Source of the DNA: Muscardinus avellanarius | Lineage: Eukaryota; Chordata; Mammalia; Rodentia; Gliridae | Assembly: GCA_963383645.1 (NCBI GenBank) | Contig: OY726576.1 | Coordinates: forward strand, 14,207,659 to 14,271,658 | Direction of reading: 5' to 3' | DNA: 64,000 nucleotides | Shown here: positions 11,005 through 22,059 of the stretch, in pieces | Layout of the letters: every line of letters starts with the position of its first letter | How positions within the stretch are numbered: the first letter of the stretch is position 1 | The notes under the pieces: generated by a model | Database searches by the model: none | The model's input: the letters and a program-made list of their open reading frames with translations, nothing else | What the model was told of the DNA's origin: nothing | Translations under genes and position numbers: made by a program

Positions 11005-11760
11005 CCCCCCCCTTTTTTTTTGGTAGTACTGGGGGTGGAACCCAGGGGCTTTCTACCTCCGGGCTATACTCCCAGACCCATTTTATATTTTATTTGGAAA
11101 CAGGGTCTCACTAAGTTGCTGAGAGCCTCACTAAGTAGCTGAGGCTGGCTTTGAACCTGCGCAATCCTCCTGTTTCAGCCTCCCAAGCGTGGGGATTACA
11201 AGCGTGCGCCACCATGCCCGGCCTTCAAGCCCTTTTTTAAAAAATTCTTTATTTTGAAACAGGGTCTCACTAAGTTATGAAGGGCATACGTTGCTGATGC
11301 TGGCCGTGAGCCTGTGATCTTCCTGTCTCAGCCTCCCAAGTACTGGGATTACAAACACGTGCCACCATTCCCGGCTTTATTCTTTATTTTGAATCAGGGC
11401 CTCACTAGGTAGCGAAGACTGGCTACAAACCTGTGATCCTCCTGTCTCAGCCTCCCAAGTACTGGGATTACAAGCATGTGCTGCCATGCCTGGCTTTATT
11501 CTTTTTTTTTTTTTTGTGGTACTGGGGATGGAACCCAGGGGCCCTCTACCTCTGGGCTACACTCCCAGACCTATTTTATATTTTATTTGGAGACAGGGTC
11601 TCTTAAGCCAGCTGAGGCTGGCTTTGAACCTGCACCGGCTTTATTCTTTATTTTGAATCAGGGCCTCACTAGGTAGCAGAGGCTGGCTACAAACCTGCGA
11701 TGCTCCTGTCTCAGCCTCCCAAGTACTGGGATTATAAGCGTCGACCACCATGCCCGGCTT
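11005..11760 (-). mobile_element. Array of five SINE copies or half-copies, same orientation
   Basis: Type C at 11005-11223; B1 half-copies at 11224-11376, 11377-11496 and 11640-11760; a type A copy cut short at 11497-11637. The half-copies at 11377 and 11640 share the unusual text GAATCAGGGCCTCACTAGGT, so they are probably one element duplicated or split by the type A insertion. Confidence 0.8.
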
Positions 11761-12483
11761 TCTCTTTTTTTTAATCAGAAAACTCTTGGTACACAGTAAA
11801 GGAAATCAAAGTGCTATCTGGGCTCCAACGGTTCACTCATCCTACTGACACCTTCACTATGCCCCTGATGGTATCTACGACGTGCCTTGTTGGAGGTATA
11901 CAATGGTGAGGAAAGCACTAGAGTCTTTCAGAATAATGGCAACAGGAGGCAGGCAGCCCCGCACATCTGAGGGGTCTACTAGATTAGATGCTGGAGAAGG
12001 GGTCCCTCTCATCTAACACCTAGGCTCAGGTTACTTCATAAACCCAAAAGCTTCCAATTGGGGAGGCCAGGTAGGGGTGAGAAAAAAACTTTCCAAGCAT
12101 GTCAGCAGCACTCATACGCCATGAATTCCTCCTCTCTCCCTCTGGGAATCTACAGCCCTTTATGATAACCGTGCACTGGGTAAGGGGAAACACATCTTTT
12201 GGAGTTTACTTGGGTTTGGCTTGGGCTAACTTTTTCCGGGGAACCTAGAACACCACTATGAAGTACTAGTTAGAATGAAGCCTTGGCAGCTGGTTAGGAA
12301 AGGAGTTTGGGCCTGAATTGGCCTTACTGTAGGAGCTACCTATGAAGCTGCAAAATACCCACACAGATGATCTAATCCACTGGATAAACTGTTACACACA
12401 GAGCAAACACAGGCTCTTAGCGCAGTGATCTCTCTTTATCAAAAGGTCAAGTTCCTAGATTTTAAGTGCCAAAGAAGACTTAA

Positions 12484-12660
12484 AAGCTGCAGCTCCTGTA
12501 GTCCCAGATACTCAGGAGCCTGAGGTGGGAGGATTGCTTGAGCCCAGTGGTTTGAGCCCAGAACTTTGAGGCCAGTCTGAGTAACACAGTGAGACCCTGT
12601 CTCAAAAACAACAAAACACCTCCACCACCACCACCATGACCACCACCACCACCAACAACA
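12484..12660 (+). mobile_element. 7SL/B1-like monomer without ID half, plus (ACC)n tail
   Basis: CTCCTGTAGTCCCAGATACT and CACAGTGAGACCCTGTCTCA are closer to classic 7SL-derived monomers than to the local hybrid SINEs. The tail is a run of CAC/ACC triplets (12621-12654). Confidence 0.78.
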
Positions 12661-12746
12661 ACAAGAAAAAACCAATTTATGTGGAGGGAGGGACGGAGGA
12701 GGGCAGGCTGTGGAAGGAAATGCACAGAGAGCTGAATGCATGTATG

Positions 12747-12748
12747 AT

Positions 12749-12791
<43 letters not shown>

Positions 12792-12981
12792 TTTTTGGTG
12801 ATACTGGAGTTCCTGGAAGCCCTTCTACCTCCAGGCTACACTCCCAGACCTACTTTATACTGTTTTATTTTTTGGAAACAGGGTCTCTTAAGCAAGTGCG
12901 GCTGGCTTTGAACTTGTGCGATCCTCCTGTCTCCGCCTCCCAAGCGCGGGGATTACAAGCGTGCGCCACCACGCCCGGCTG
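12747..12981 (-). mobile_element. Type A SINE with (TTTA)n tail
   Basis: TTTA array at 12747-12798, then GATACTGGAGTTCCTGGAAG through GCCACCACGCCCGGCT; a young-looking copy. Confidence 0.88.
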
Positions 12982-13048
12982 CATGTATGTTTTAACACAA
13001 TGAACCTCACTACGATGTATAATTGAAATGCACCAATAAAAAAAAAGG
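12982..13048 (+). mobile_element. Probable lineage-specific L1 3' end
   Basis: CTACGATGTATAATTGAAAT is followed by GCACCAATAAA and an A tail. The same GCACCAATAAA terminus recurs at 33198 and 60080. Confidence 0.45.
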
Positions 13049-13049
13049 T

Positions 13050-13230
13050 GGCCAGAAGTGGTGGTGCACACTTGAAATCCCAGTCCTTGGGAGCTTAGTG
13101 AGGCCCTCTGCAACTCAGTGAGACCCAGTTTCAAAATAAAGAATAAAAAATTGGGCAGGGGCTGTACCTCAGAGGTCAAATGCCCTTGGGTTCCATCCCC
13201 AGACCCACCAAAAAAACCAAAAAACCAAAC
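13050..13230 (+). mobile_element. Type B SINE, internally deleted
   Basis: Sense copy with GGGCAGGGGCTGTACCTCAG and GGTCAAATGCCC. It lacks about 25-30 bases in the B1 half (CTTGGGAGCTTAGTGAGGCC). Confidence 0.82.
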
Positions 13231-13533
13231 AAAACAAAAGATGCAAGGCAAGGAGACAACCTGGTGGCATCTCTTGAGTTTAGTTGTAGCATGGAATGGG
13301 TGCTTGACAACTACGAGTACTATTCCTGATGAATCCTGTGAGCCACCAAATGAACTAATACAAAAAGACTGATGGTCTGTAATGGTCTGTAAAAAATTCA
13401 GTGTGTATGGCAAACAAAATCAGCTGGCTCTATAGATTTGCAGGTGCTTTTTTAGCAACTCTTCTTCCTGCAGATTAGCACAGAGCCCCTTAGGACCTGG
13501 AAAATCACTAATGATGGGCAAGTGTATGGCTCT

Positions 13534-13742
13534 TTTTTGAGGTGGGTACTGGGGATTGAACCCAGAGGCAATTCTACCTCCAAGTTACATCCCCAGCCTG
13601 ACTTTATTTCTTATTTGGAAACAAGGTCTCACGAGGTCGATGAGAGTCTCACTACTTGCTGAGGCTGTCTTCGAACCTATGATCCTCCTGTCTCAGCTTC
13701 CCAAGTATTGCGGCTACAGGCACGCACCACCATGCCCAGTGT
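13534..13742 (-). mobile_element. Type D SINE, old
   Basis: Antisense copy with GGTACTGGGGATTGAACCCA and the variant GATGAGAGTCTCACTACTTG, shared by other older copies at 17630, 29955 and 52990. Confidence 0.82.
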
Positions 13743-14451
13743 GTACGTCCTTCTTAAGTTGCACAACTACTTGACTGGAGCAGTTTCCCTCTCATGAAAG
13801 GAGCGACTTCGGTGGTAAATCATTCTGACCTCTCTGTGCTGTGATCTGGTTCAGCAGGATTGTGGCTGCTTCCTGGGACAACATCCGACAACCATGCTGA
13901 TGTCATTAAGAGCAGGAAATTATGTATCTTACAGATACATGCTAAACGGACAGCAGTGGACTGCTGCCTTAGCTGAGTCTTCTGAAGGTCGAAGGCAGGC
14001 TGCATGTCAGGATCTCTCCACCTCTCCTCCCCACTAAGGAGAACGCTTTGCCGGGCCACTCTGGGTTCTGGAGATAGCACTCACCACCTTCTAGTTCACT
14101 GCTCTGACCCAGTTATTGAGTGATCTAAAGAGAGAAGGTTCTCAAGTTGATCTAGGTGGGGAGAAATTAGCTCTGGTAGGGTCGGTGGGGCTCTAAAATG
14201 TTCATGCTAAGGTTGAACAGGACAACTGTAATGAAAACCCATGTCATGGGGACCTGACCAGGTTCCTGGCTTAGAGACAGGCTCTAGAATAGAGCCTGAT
14301 CAGGGGGCACTAGGTATCCAAATAACTTTCACTCACTATCGTAAACTAGGTATGTGATCCAATGAGCTACAAATTTGGACATGTCCAGCAGAATGCTACC
14401 ACAGCTGAGTGTGGAGTGCACAGAACATCTGCCACATAACCCACTCCTATT

Positions 14452-14640
14452 TTTTGGGGGGGTATACCAGGGATTAAACCCAGAGGCATTCTACCTCTGG
14501 GCTATAACCTCAGCCCTATTTTATTTTTTATTTTGAAACAGAGTATTTGCTTAGTAAAGGTCTAAGTTGCTTGAACCAGTGGTCCTCCTGTCTCAGCCTA
14601 CCAACTACTGGGATTACAGCTGTATGCTACACTGGGCTCC
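14452..14640 (-). mobile_element. Type D SINE, diverged
   Basis: ACCAGGGATTAAACCCAGAG through GGATTACAGCTGTATGCTAC, with a shortened B1 half. Confidence 0.78.
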
Positions 14641-15634
14641 ACTCCTTTGAGCAGACACTGCTGACTTCCCATTGACGTCAAGAGCTGACAAAGCCCAGTC
14701 TGGAGTGCAAGTGGCTCTGTGTGACATGCTGGTCTACGATGGAAGCAGACTGCTAGAGGGGAAGGCACGTAAGTGATGGCTCTGAATGAGCACAGAGAAA
14801 CTCCCAGGAAGAGAAGCTCAAGCAAGTTGCCACCGTCTATTTTACTGGAGGTCTCATCTACACTAACTCCTGGAGAGGGGGTGAGAGGAACAAGAGAGAG
14901 GAGGCGTGTCCACCCCACGCGAGTGCTCACCACTCACTGCTGAGAGCCCCGGTGATGCTGGCAACGCCTGCCTCGCTACCCCAAGCACTGGCCTGTGGAG
15001 TTCACGAGTATGGTGACCACAGAGCACAGCAAATGGCTATCCCCACAGTGTCTACCTGGATTGGTCTATCATGCAGCTAGCAATCCCCCCTCCAGGGGTG
15101 TACAAGAATGATTTATCATAGGATCTCAAGGAATATTATTTCCAAAAGGGAACTCATTTTACTGCAAAGTATGGGAGTGGGGTCACATGCTCTTATCGCC
15201 CAGAAGCAGCTGGTATCACAGATTACAACACAGTCCACTACCCATCACAGACCCAGCTGTGGTGCTGAGGGCAAGTGTATGGCTTGTGGGGTGTGGTAAG
15301 TGTTTCCAATCAGTAATAAGTACTAAATGATGCTCTTTTTCCAAAGGCTAAGAACAGGGTCCAAGCTCTTTCGTTAACTCTTGCCTGGTAAACAGTCTCT
15401 TGTCTCCCTCCCATCTCTTCGCTATACTGGAGATATAAATCTGACCCTTGAGGAGTGAAGGAGATCTGAGTGGTGACTCAAGCAACCAACCATCATTCCT
15501 CCTTTTCTCTTTGCTACCAGAGCTCTCATTCTGAGGGGCTGACCGAGATCCAGGAATCACCTGGACTGGTCTCAGTCAGCTACACTAGCCCTACCTCTCC
15601 CTTGCTTATGAAAGGTTTAAGAAGGAGCATGTGA

Positions 15635-15834
15635 CCTCTGGGTGTGGTGGCGGATGCCTGTAATCCCGGTACTTGGGAGACTGAGGCAGGAGGATCATTA
15701 TTTGAGGATAGCCTCAACAATAGTGAGACCCTCAGCAACTTGTGAGACCTTGTTTTGAAAACAAAGCATAATAAAAAGGACTAGAAGTGTAGCTTGGAGG
15801 TAGGACGCACATGGGTTTAATCCCCAGTAAACAC

Positions 15835-15893
<59 letters not shown>
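15635..15893 (+). mobile_element. Type D SINE with (CG)n(CA)n tail
   Basis: Sense copy GGTGTGGTGGCGGATGCCTG ending TTTAATCCCCAGTA, then ACACGCGTGCGCGCGCGCAC and about 25 CA units. Confidence 0.88.
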
Positions 15894-16279
15894 ATGTGAC
15901 AAGGAAAGTCTCCAAAAATTTCTGAGAAAACACTGATAAAGGAAGAAACCGCCATGTTTTTCTCACTGGCCTCGCCCATCTCATGCAATGCCTAGAACGG
16001 GAGCAGCCATTTTGAGATCATGAGAGGAGTCTACCTATGAGACAGAACGGCCCCGGCGGGAAGTGGGAAGGAAGCCGAGAGTTTAGCAATTCCCTTGTTG
16101 ACAAAGCCAACTGTGAAACTGTTCCTCTGTTCCTTTAAGTCCACTCCCCTCTGCTTAATCATTACTACTTGAATTCAACCTGCCAGCTCTAGAATTAACT
16201 GCTACGTCCCCTAACTACATTTTCTGCAACGATTCTCATCTCCCTTGGGCTATCTTCTATATAGCAGCCAGACTCTTCG

Positions 16280-16461
16280 TTTTTTTTTTTTTTTTTGGTA
16301 TGTGTATTAAGGACTGAATCCAAGGGACTTCTACCTTTGAACTACACCCCTGATCCTATTTTTTGACTCTGAAAGAGGATCTCGCAGCACAGGCCTTGAA
16401 CCTGTGATCCTGTCTCTCCTCCCAAGCACTGGGATTACGCGTGTGAAGTCATCGCCCGGCA
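16280..16461 (-). mobile_element. Diverged B1-dID SINE
   Basis: T tract, then AAGGACTGAATCCAAGGGAC and a shortened B1 half ending GTCATCGCCCGGC. Confidence 0.72.
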
Positions 16462-16589
16462 GGCCTTGGCTGTCCACTTCTTTCATAGCAATGGTCGGCC
16501 CAATCTTCCCTCGCCATTTCATCTCTTACTCCTCCCTTGAGTCTCTGCCCTTTCTCCATACACAGCCCTTCTTTAATTTTCTGAATATG

Positions 16590-17135
16590 CCCTTCCCTTC
16601 CTCCTGACAGTTTCCTTCTACTGCTGCCAGTGCCTGAAACATTCTCCACAACCCTATCTAGCTTCTTTGCTTTTTCAAGGAAGCTCTTCACCTGTGATCA
16701 AAATTGATGAGCTGGGAACACCAAGTGGTGGTTTATATATATTCTGCTTCCTTGAAAGGACTTGTAAAAACTTGAATCTTACTACTCAGAATGAGGCCTG
16801 CCCTCCGCAATTGGCTGTGGTTCCCTTTTCGCACACAGACCCACTCCTCCCATCTTCTCCAGACACAGCTTGCCCTCCGTTGCTCTGACTCCTGCAAGGC
16901 CACCGCTTACGATGAGCTCCTCCACCTGTGCACCAGTCCTTTCGGTCCTGTCCTGCCGTCTGGACTCATTTGCTTTTGTTCCTGTTTGTGGGCTTTCTCT
17001 ACTGGGCAGTGAGCTCCTTGAGAGTACATGGAGCAGGTCTGTTTTGCCCCCTCTCATATCCTTGGTATCTGAACCACTAGCTGGCACATATCAGACACTG
17101 GGCAAGTATTTAGTAAACAGAGAAAGCGGCAGCTG
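16590..17135 (+). mobile_element. LINE-2 3' fragments (sense)
   Basis: CTGGGCAGTGAGCTCCTTGA and GCTGGCACATATCAGACACT resemble the L2 3' end; upstream text is L2-like but diverged. It ends about 220 bases from the wedge exon. Confidence 0.6.
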
Positions 17136-17352
17136 TGACAATGAATGCATGAGTAGACGGATGGGGACATGCGGGAGCAAAGCAAATCTTCTCGCTTCCT
17201 GTCCACGATCACACAGGAGGAGCCGGTGAGCTTAGTAAGCAACTCCTCACCTTTTAATCACTAGAACAGTGTTTTTACCCTGTGACTCAAAGGGCCCGAC
17301 TTGCGGCCGGCCTTCCTCCCTGCTAGCACGCCAGCCTCAACAAAGAACTCAC

Positions 17353-17489
17353 GTTGAATTCCTCCCTGAAGAGCTTGTTGTCGTCAGCCATTCTCCGGTT
17401 AATCTCTTCTTCCAGCTTGTCCACAGGCAGGGGTGGGTACTTCCTGTTGGTGCTTGGGGACCTGGCCAGAAGTGGCACACTCTGGGGCT
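17353..17489 (-). CDS. PTPRA: PTPRA coding exon 6: juxtamembrane wedge (residues 202-247)
   Basis: This 137-base exon starts in phase 1 (completing Glu202) and reads [16 protein letters not shown], then [18 protein letters not shown] and [12 protein letters not shown], ending on a whole codon. Acceptor TCCTGCAG, donor GTGAGT. It forms the cytoplasmic juxtamembrane region and the helix-turn-helix wedge in front of D1. In the family the wedge is proposed to control dimer-mediated inhibition, and the proline pair in YPPLP is the residue pair usually mutated to test this. The serine of LARSPS (Ser212 here) corresponds by position to the mouse PKC site usually called Ser204, allowing for the 9-residue cassette. 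The sequence appears essentially invariant among mammals. Confidence 0.97.
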
Positions 17490-17629
17490 CTGCAGGACAC
17501 AAAAGACAAGGTCAAATGGGCGCCCAGGCACATGGCTCCTTCAAGGAGACAGACTAGACTTCAAAAACTAGAGCTATTTTCTTCAACAGTCTTTTTTTTT
17601 TTTAATAGTCTTATTACTATTATTATTAC

Positions 17630-17829
17630 TTTTTTGTGGTACTGGGAATTGAACCCAGGGGCATTCTACCTCTGAGCTTCACCCCAGCCCTATTTTTATT
17701 TTATTTTTGAAACAAGGTCTTGCTAAGCTGATGAGAGTCTTACTACTTGCTGAGGCTGTCTGGAACCTATGATCCTCCTGTCTCAGCCTCTCAAGTACTA
17801 AGATTACAGGCGTGTGCCCCCAGGCCCAG
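17630..17829 (-). mobile_element. Type D SINE (left arm of inverted pair)
   Basis: Antisense copy: TGGTACTGGGAATTGAACCC through GGCGTGTGCCCCCAGGCCC. Confidence 0.87.
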
Positions 17830-17869
17830 TTACAATAGTCTTCTTATTTTAAAAGAATGGGGAAGCTGG

Positions 17870-18090
17870 GCATGGTGGTGCACACTTCTAATCCTAATGC
17901 TTGGGAGGCTGAGACAGGAGGATCGCACAGGTTTGAAGCCAGCCTCAGCTACTTAGTGAGGCTCTCGGTAACTTAAGTGAGACCCTGTTTCCAAATAAAT
18001 TATAAAATAGAGCTGGGGGTGTAGTCTAGAGGTAGAATGCCTCTGGGTACCATCCCCAGTACCACAAAAAAAAAAAAAAAAAAAAAAAGA
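17870..18090 (+). mobile_element. Hybrid SINE (right arm of inverted pair)
   Basis: Sense copy: AGCTGGGCATGGTGGTGCAC through TACCATCCCCAGTACCAC and a long A tail. Its linker reads CTGTTTCCAAATAAATTATA, intermediate between D and C. Confidence 0.88.
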
Positions 18091-18147
18091 AAAAAAAGAA
18101 TGGGGAAACCCCTAATTTCTTCCTTGTGAAGATTCCTCATGCCTTAC

Positions 18148-18221
18148 CCACATCCTCGGTGCGGCCGTTTGATAAGCGGAAGGAATTGGAATGGCTTCCA
18201 GCTTGCTTGTATTTCTTAAAC
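18148..18221 (-). CDS. PTPRA: PTPRA coding exon 5: membrane-proximal cytoplasmic segment (residues 177-201)
   Basis: This 74-base exon completes Arg177 and encodes [20 protein letters not shown] and TEDV, ending with the first base of Glu202 (phase 1). Acceptor CTCATAG, donor GTAAGG. It follows directly on the transmembrane helix; the basic RFKKYK cluster is the expected cytoplasmic stop-transfer signal. The serine-rich SHSNSFR stretch contains the position matching mouse PKC site Ser180 (Ser188 here by my count, assuming the cassette is included). No difference from the mammalian exon that I can recall. Confidence 0.97.
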
Positions 18222-19404
18222 CTATGAGAAGATGTTTGTAATGAAAACTAAGCAGAGAGGCCAACAATGACTTCTGTACACCACTTATAGACACAGCCTC
18301 TTCAAATCCTCTGTCAAATAATCAGGCTCTCTAGAGACGGGTCACTCACACAACCCACGGAGCAGCTCCACCCTGTGGTGACACACCTCAGGGTTCTCCT
18401 GCTTACTCTCCGCACACAATCCGACCCAGGAACACCACCAACATACGCTGGCTTGTACGGCTCTTCCCACTAGAGCAGAGCCACAGCAGAAAGACAAAGG
18501 GTGAGTGAGTAGGGCGCACTCTGCGGGCGAGTGGGGGAAGGAGGTTACAGGAAGATCGTAAATGAAACACAAGTCCTGGTATGGCCCCAGTGGAGCCTGG
18601 GGCCACAGGGAGAAGCCCTGAACTTCAGACTGGGTGGGCACAGATCTGGTCATATACAGAATGATGGAGACAGATATCAAATTGTGGGCAGACACAAGGT
18701 CCCCCTCTCCTAACTCCTACAGAAGAACAGAGGAAGTTCAGGGAGGGTTAAACCAAAGATAAGGCAGAGTTCAACCCAGATAGTCAGGGCAGGAGCGTCG
18801 GCAGATAGAACAAATGCAATGCCCTCTTCTATCCCTTGGATTACCTCTCCCTCCACTCAGGGCTAATATCTAGAGCCCCAAGAAAGAAGGTCAGAGAGAG
18901 AAACCTGTAACGCCATGCTTCAGCTCATGGGGTCCCAAAGGTTTTTTTTTAATCCTCTTCAGTGCTGTGGATTGAACCCAGGGCCTTGTGTATACTAGGC
19001 AAGCATTCCACCATGAGCTACATCCCTGGTGCTACAGTAGGCTTCAGCTGTGCATGTAATCTCACTGGGGCCCTTCGTGGGGTTGCCTGAACAGGGCTAC
19101 TGCTTAAGATCCTGAACTACCCATCATAACGGCACAGACTACGGCTCCTTCCCCCACCCTCCACGGCACCGTTTGGGCCTTAGGCGGATCTTGAGCTGTG
19201 GGACTGGGTTTAGATATGTGGAAGCAGAGGGGAGGCACTGCGGCTTAAGGAAGACTGTGGAGAACTTTAATCTTAGCATCACCGAGTCATTTCTCCTATC
19301 CGAGTCATTGTCCATATCCTACTGTCTTCTGGACTGTGTGGGCTTATAGAGACACTGGGGTATTCAAACAGTGCTAGAGAATGCAGGAATATTAGCATAC
19401 TCAC
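18222..19404 (-). other. PTPRA: PTPRA intron 4 (1,183 bases)
   Basis: Phase 2 intron (donor GTGAGT, acceptor CATAG). Apart from an ID piece at 18943-19034 no repeat was recognised, which makes it unusually repeat-poor for this locus. Confidence 0.9.
18943..19034 (-). mobile_element. ID element (tRNA-derived, no B1 half)
   Basis: GTGGATTGAACCCAGGGCCT and TACTAGGCAAGCATTCCACC read as an antisense plain ID sequence. Confidence 0.78.
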
Positions 19405-19489
19405 CTCAACATGTACAGAACTATGATAATAAACACAATCACTAACAGAGAGGACAGGGCCACCATCACTGCAATAATTGGAGTCTCAT
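19405..19489 (-). CDS. PTPRA: PTPRA coding exon 4: transmembrane helix (residues 149-177)
   Basis: This 85-base exon completes Asp149 and encodes ETP followed by [19 protein letters not shown] and VLYML, with the first two bases of Arg177 (phase 2). Acceptor TTTCAG, donor GTGAGT. The uninterrupted run of about 24 hydrophobic residues, ended by RFKKYK in the next exon, is the single membrane-spanning segment that makes this a type I receptor phosphatase. The phase 1 start allows in-frame joining either to the 27-base cassette exon or directly to the ectodomain exon. Confidence 0.98.
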
Positions 19490-19699
19490 CTGAAACCAAG
19501 TGGAAACAAGTCATTACTATGTTGTGTAGTGACGGGTGCAGGTTGGCTGCTCAGAGGAACACGGGTGGGTTCACGCTTCTGTAGATGGCAGGGTGTAGCA
19601 CTCAGAACAAGAGCGAGCACACCTCCCCGGCCACCCAGGCGCCTGGGCAGGGGAGGGAGGACACATACCCACTGCAGCCTGCCGTATCCTACACTCATT

Positions 19700-19830
19700 T
19701 ACTCTCTCTCCTTGCACTGAAATAAAAGTTCTTTGAGGGCAGAGACTGTTTTGTTCGTTGCTATATCCTTTGGTCATAAAACGATACTTAGCACAGAGAA
19801 GTGTTCAGGTATTTGGAGGCACAAGCCTCC
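19700..19830 (+). mobile_element. LINE-2 3' end fragment
   Basis: TTCTTTGAGGGCAGAGACTG and GATACTTAGCACAGAGAAG match the sense L2 terminus. Confidence 0.65.
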
Positions 19831-20391
19831 ACTTGTGATGGCGTGCTGGGTGTGCAAGGCCAATACTGCTCTCTCTCCCGGCCTCACTGGGTACCATCTA
19901 GAGGAAGATGTGGGTGAAGGAGGAACAAAGAGGGTTTTTTTCTATCACATAAACCCAAATGGTTTTCCCACAGAGAATACATTATTCCTAGTGCCCTTAG
20001 GCACCACGTATCAGGAACTGTTGGGTTCTAGCTCTTTCCACATCCTGCCTCAGCTCCCTGTGGCCAGCACCGCAGTGGTCACGTGGCTTGAAGACTGGTA
20101 CGCCTCCCTCCATTTCACAGGGCCTGGCTCCTTCCCACCCTGCACCTAGCCCATGTCCTGAGCAGCCGACAGCTCAGAACTCCACTCTCACTCACTCCCA
20201 CCACAAACTATACAAGTGTGAGTTTATACCTATCTCCTCCATTTGGGAGGACACGTCCCTCCCATGTGAAGGCCGTGCCTGTCATGTAGGCTTTGGGTTA
20301 TATTCATGACTGCCATCCCAAAGACTCTTCTTGACCTCACCCTCTTCCATATTACTGGCCCCATGCCTCTCTTTCAGCCAACATATCATTT

Positions 20392-20582
20392 TTTGGGGGG
20401 GTGGTACTGGGGTTCCTGGAAACCCTTCTACCTCCAGGCTATACTCCCAGACCTATTTTATATTTCTATTATTTAGGAACAGGGTCTCTTAAGCCGGCGC
20501 GGCTGGCTTCGAACCTGCGTGATCCTCCTGTTTCCGCCTCCCAAGCGCAGGGATTACAAGAGTGCGCCACCACGCCCGGCTC
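20392..20582 (-). mobile_element. Type A SINE
   Basis: GGTACTGGGGTTCCTGGAAA through CCACCACGCCCGGCT, with the diagnostic CTCTTAAGCCGGCGCGGCTG. Young-looking. Confidence 0.9.
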
Positions 20583-20734
20583 TTTTATCTAATTCTTTAC
20601 CTCCAGTTTTCCTAACCTAGTTGCTCTCCCATGCTCAGTGCTCCATTTAAATGGCTCAGCAGGACAATGACGAATGGCACAGTGCCAAATCCAATCGAAA
20701 GCGTCCCATTCTCATCTGATTCACCCTCTTGGCG

Positions 20735-20737
<3 letters not shown>

Positions 20738-20774
<37 letters not shown>
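20738..20774. repeat. (CA)n microsatellite
   Basis: About 18 CA units in otherwise non-repetitive DNA; not at a SINE end. Confidence 0.9.
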
Positions 20775-20776
<2 letters not shown>

Positions 20777-20949
20777 CATTCGTGGACCAGCAATGTATGC
20801 CAGGGAAGAGAGAAGTCTCACGCGGACACTGATAGTAATCTTAGATTCTAAGATCACAGACTCTAAGGAGGGAGGACACTGCTCACAACTAAGTAAACAC
20901 ACAACTTCAGACAGGAACGGGGTTATGCACAGGGGAAAAGAGCAGCATG

Positions 20950-21260
20950 AGGGGGTAGAGTGATGGGAGGGGCAGTGGAAGAGTGGCTTGGGAAGGTCTC
21001 TGAACAGGCTGCATCTGAGCAAAGCTCTAAATGGTAAGTGAGCCATGCAGACGGGTGGCCAGGGAACAAGCATAACAGCCCTTACAAGCTTGGCATGGTC
21101 AAGAAGTAGTGCAAAGGCCAGCGTGGTACAAGACGCAGCTGCAGAGTGGGCAGGAGCTAGAGGACTGTGGCAGTGAGAGTGGATTTATTCTGAATGTGAT
21201 GAGAAACAGTGTTTGATTGGAGGGCTCTGAACAGAGGAGAGCTGTCATGGGATTTATTTT
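20950..21260 (-). mobile_element. LINE-2 fragment (antisense)
   Basis: GAAGGTCTCTGAACAGGCTG, CAGACGGGTGGCCAGGGAAC and the downstream text follow the complement of the L2 3' region. Diverged. A short antisense ID scrap lies at 21288-21325. Confidence 0.55.
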
Positions 21261-22059
21261 CTCGTGTGTGCGCATGCGTGCATGCTCACATGGTGCTAGG
21301 GACTGAACCCAGGTGGATTTGTATTCTTTTACAAGATTAGCTAAGCTGACTCGTAAACAGCAGCCATAGGTGGGAAGTTTCTAGCAGTAAGTGGTGTCAG
21401 GGAAGCCAAGAGCGTTTTTCAAGGGGTGAGCAATCAACTCCATCAAATACTACGAAAAGGTTAAGTAGAGGAAGACAGACTCAACACTGGGTTTAGTAAG
21501 GTAGAGCTACTCGTGAGCCTTTTGAGTGGCTTCAGTTGATTATGGATAGAAAGCCTGAATGGAGTAAAACCAAGACAGAAAGAAGCTGGAGTAAGACAAG
21601 CAGTCTTGTCATGAGGACTTACACTAAGGGATGCAGAGTCAAGGAGTGGCCGTTGGAGAGTTGTGGGGTGCAGAACTGTCCTGTTTTTAAGATATGGAGC
21701 AACTATGCCATACTTCTTTGTCGATGGCAATTTTCAACACACTGTGGCATATGGCTCTCATCTTTTTTGTACTTTTACTGGTATATTATAATTATACACC
21801 ACAGCGTGCGGCTCTCTTCTTAAAAAGAGCATCCACACTGGTTGGCCGCTCCCTCCTCTTTGAGCACTGCCTGCTTTCCCTGACAAAGCAGTCTTCTGAT
21901 CGTCCTCCGTCCCTTTTATTCTGCTTGCTGCTCCTCCCCCAGCACGGCTGTGAGAGCGCCTGGGGCTAGCCTCGGTGGTCTTCTCCACCCTGTCTAGTTG
22001 ATGTGATTAGAGGCTATAGGTACAGACGATACGCCAGCAGCAGCCAGCGACTCCCACCG

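Larger units (their letters stand above)
3239..17352 (-). other. PTPRA: PTPRA intron 6 (14,114 bases, repeat-rich)
   Basis: Phase 0 intron (donor GTGAGT, acceptor TTTCAG). It contains many SINEs, two antisense L1 pieces, L2 and MIR fragments and several microsatellites, listed separately. No element or exon could be recognised in 3504-4080, 5120-6585, 8235-8500, 9020-9950, 10003-10260, 11765-12480, 13235-13530, 13745-14450, 14645-15630 or 15895-16280. Confidence 0.9.
17490..18147 (-). other. PTPRA: PTPRA intron 5 (658 bases), two-thirds inverted SINE pair
   Basis: Phase 1 intron (donor GTAAGG, acceptor TGCAG). About 420 of its 658 bases are two opposed SINEs (17630-17829 and 17870-18090); the remainder is short unique flank next to each exon. 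Confidence 0.93.
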
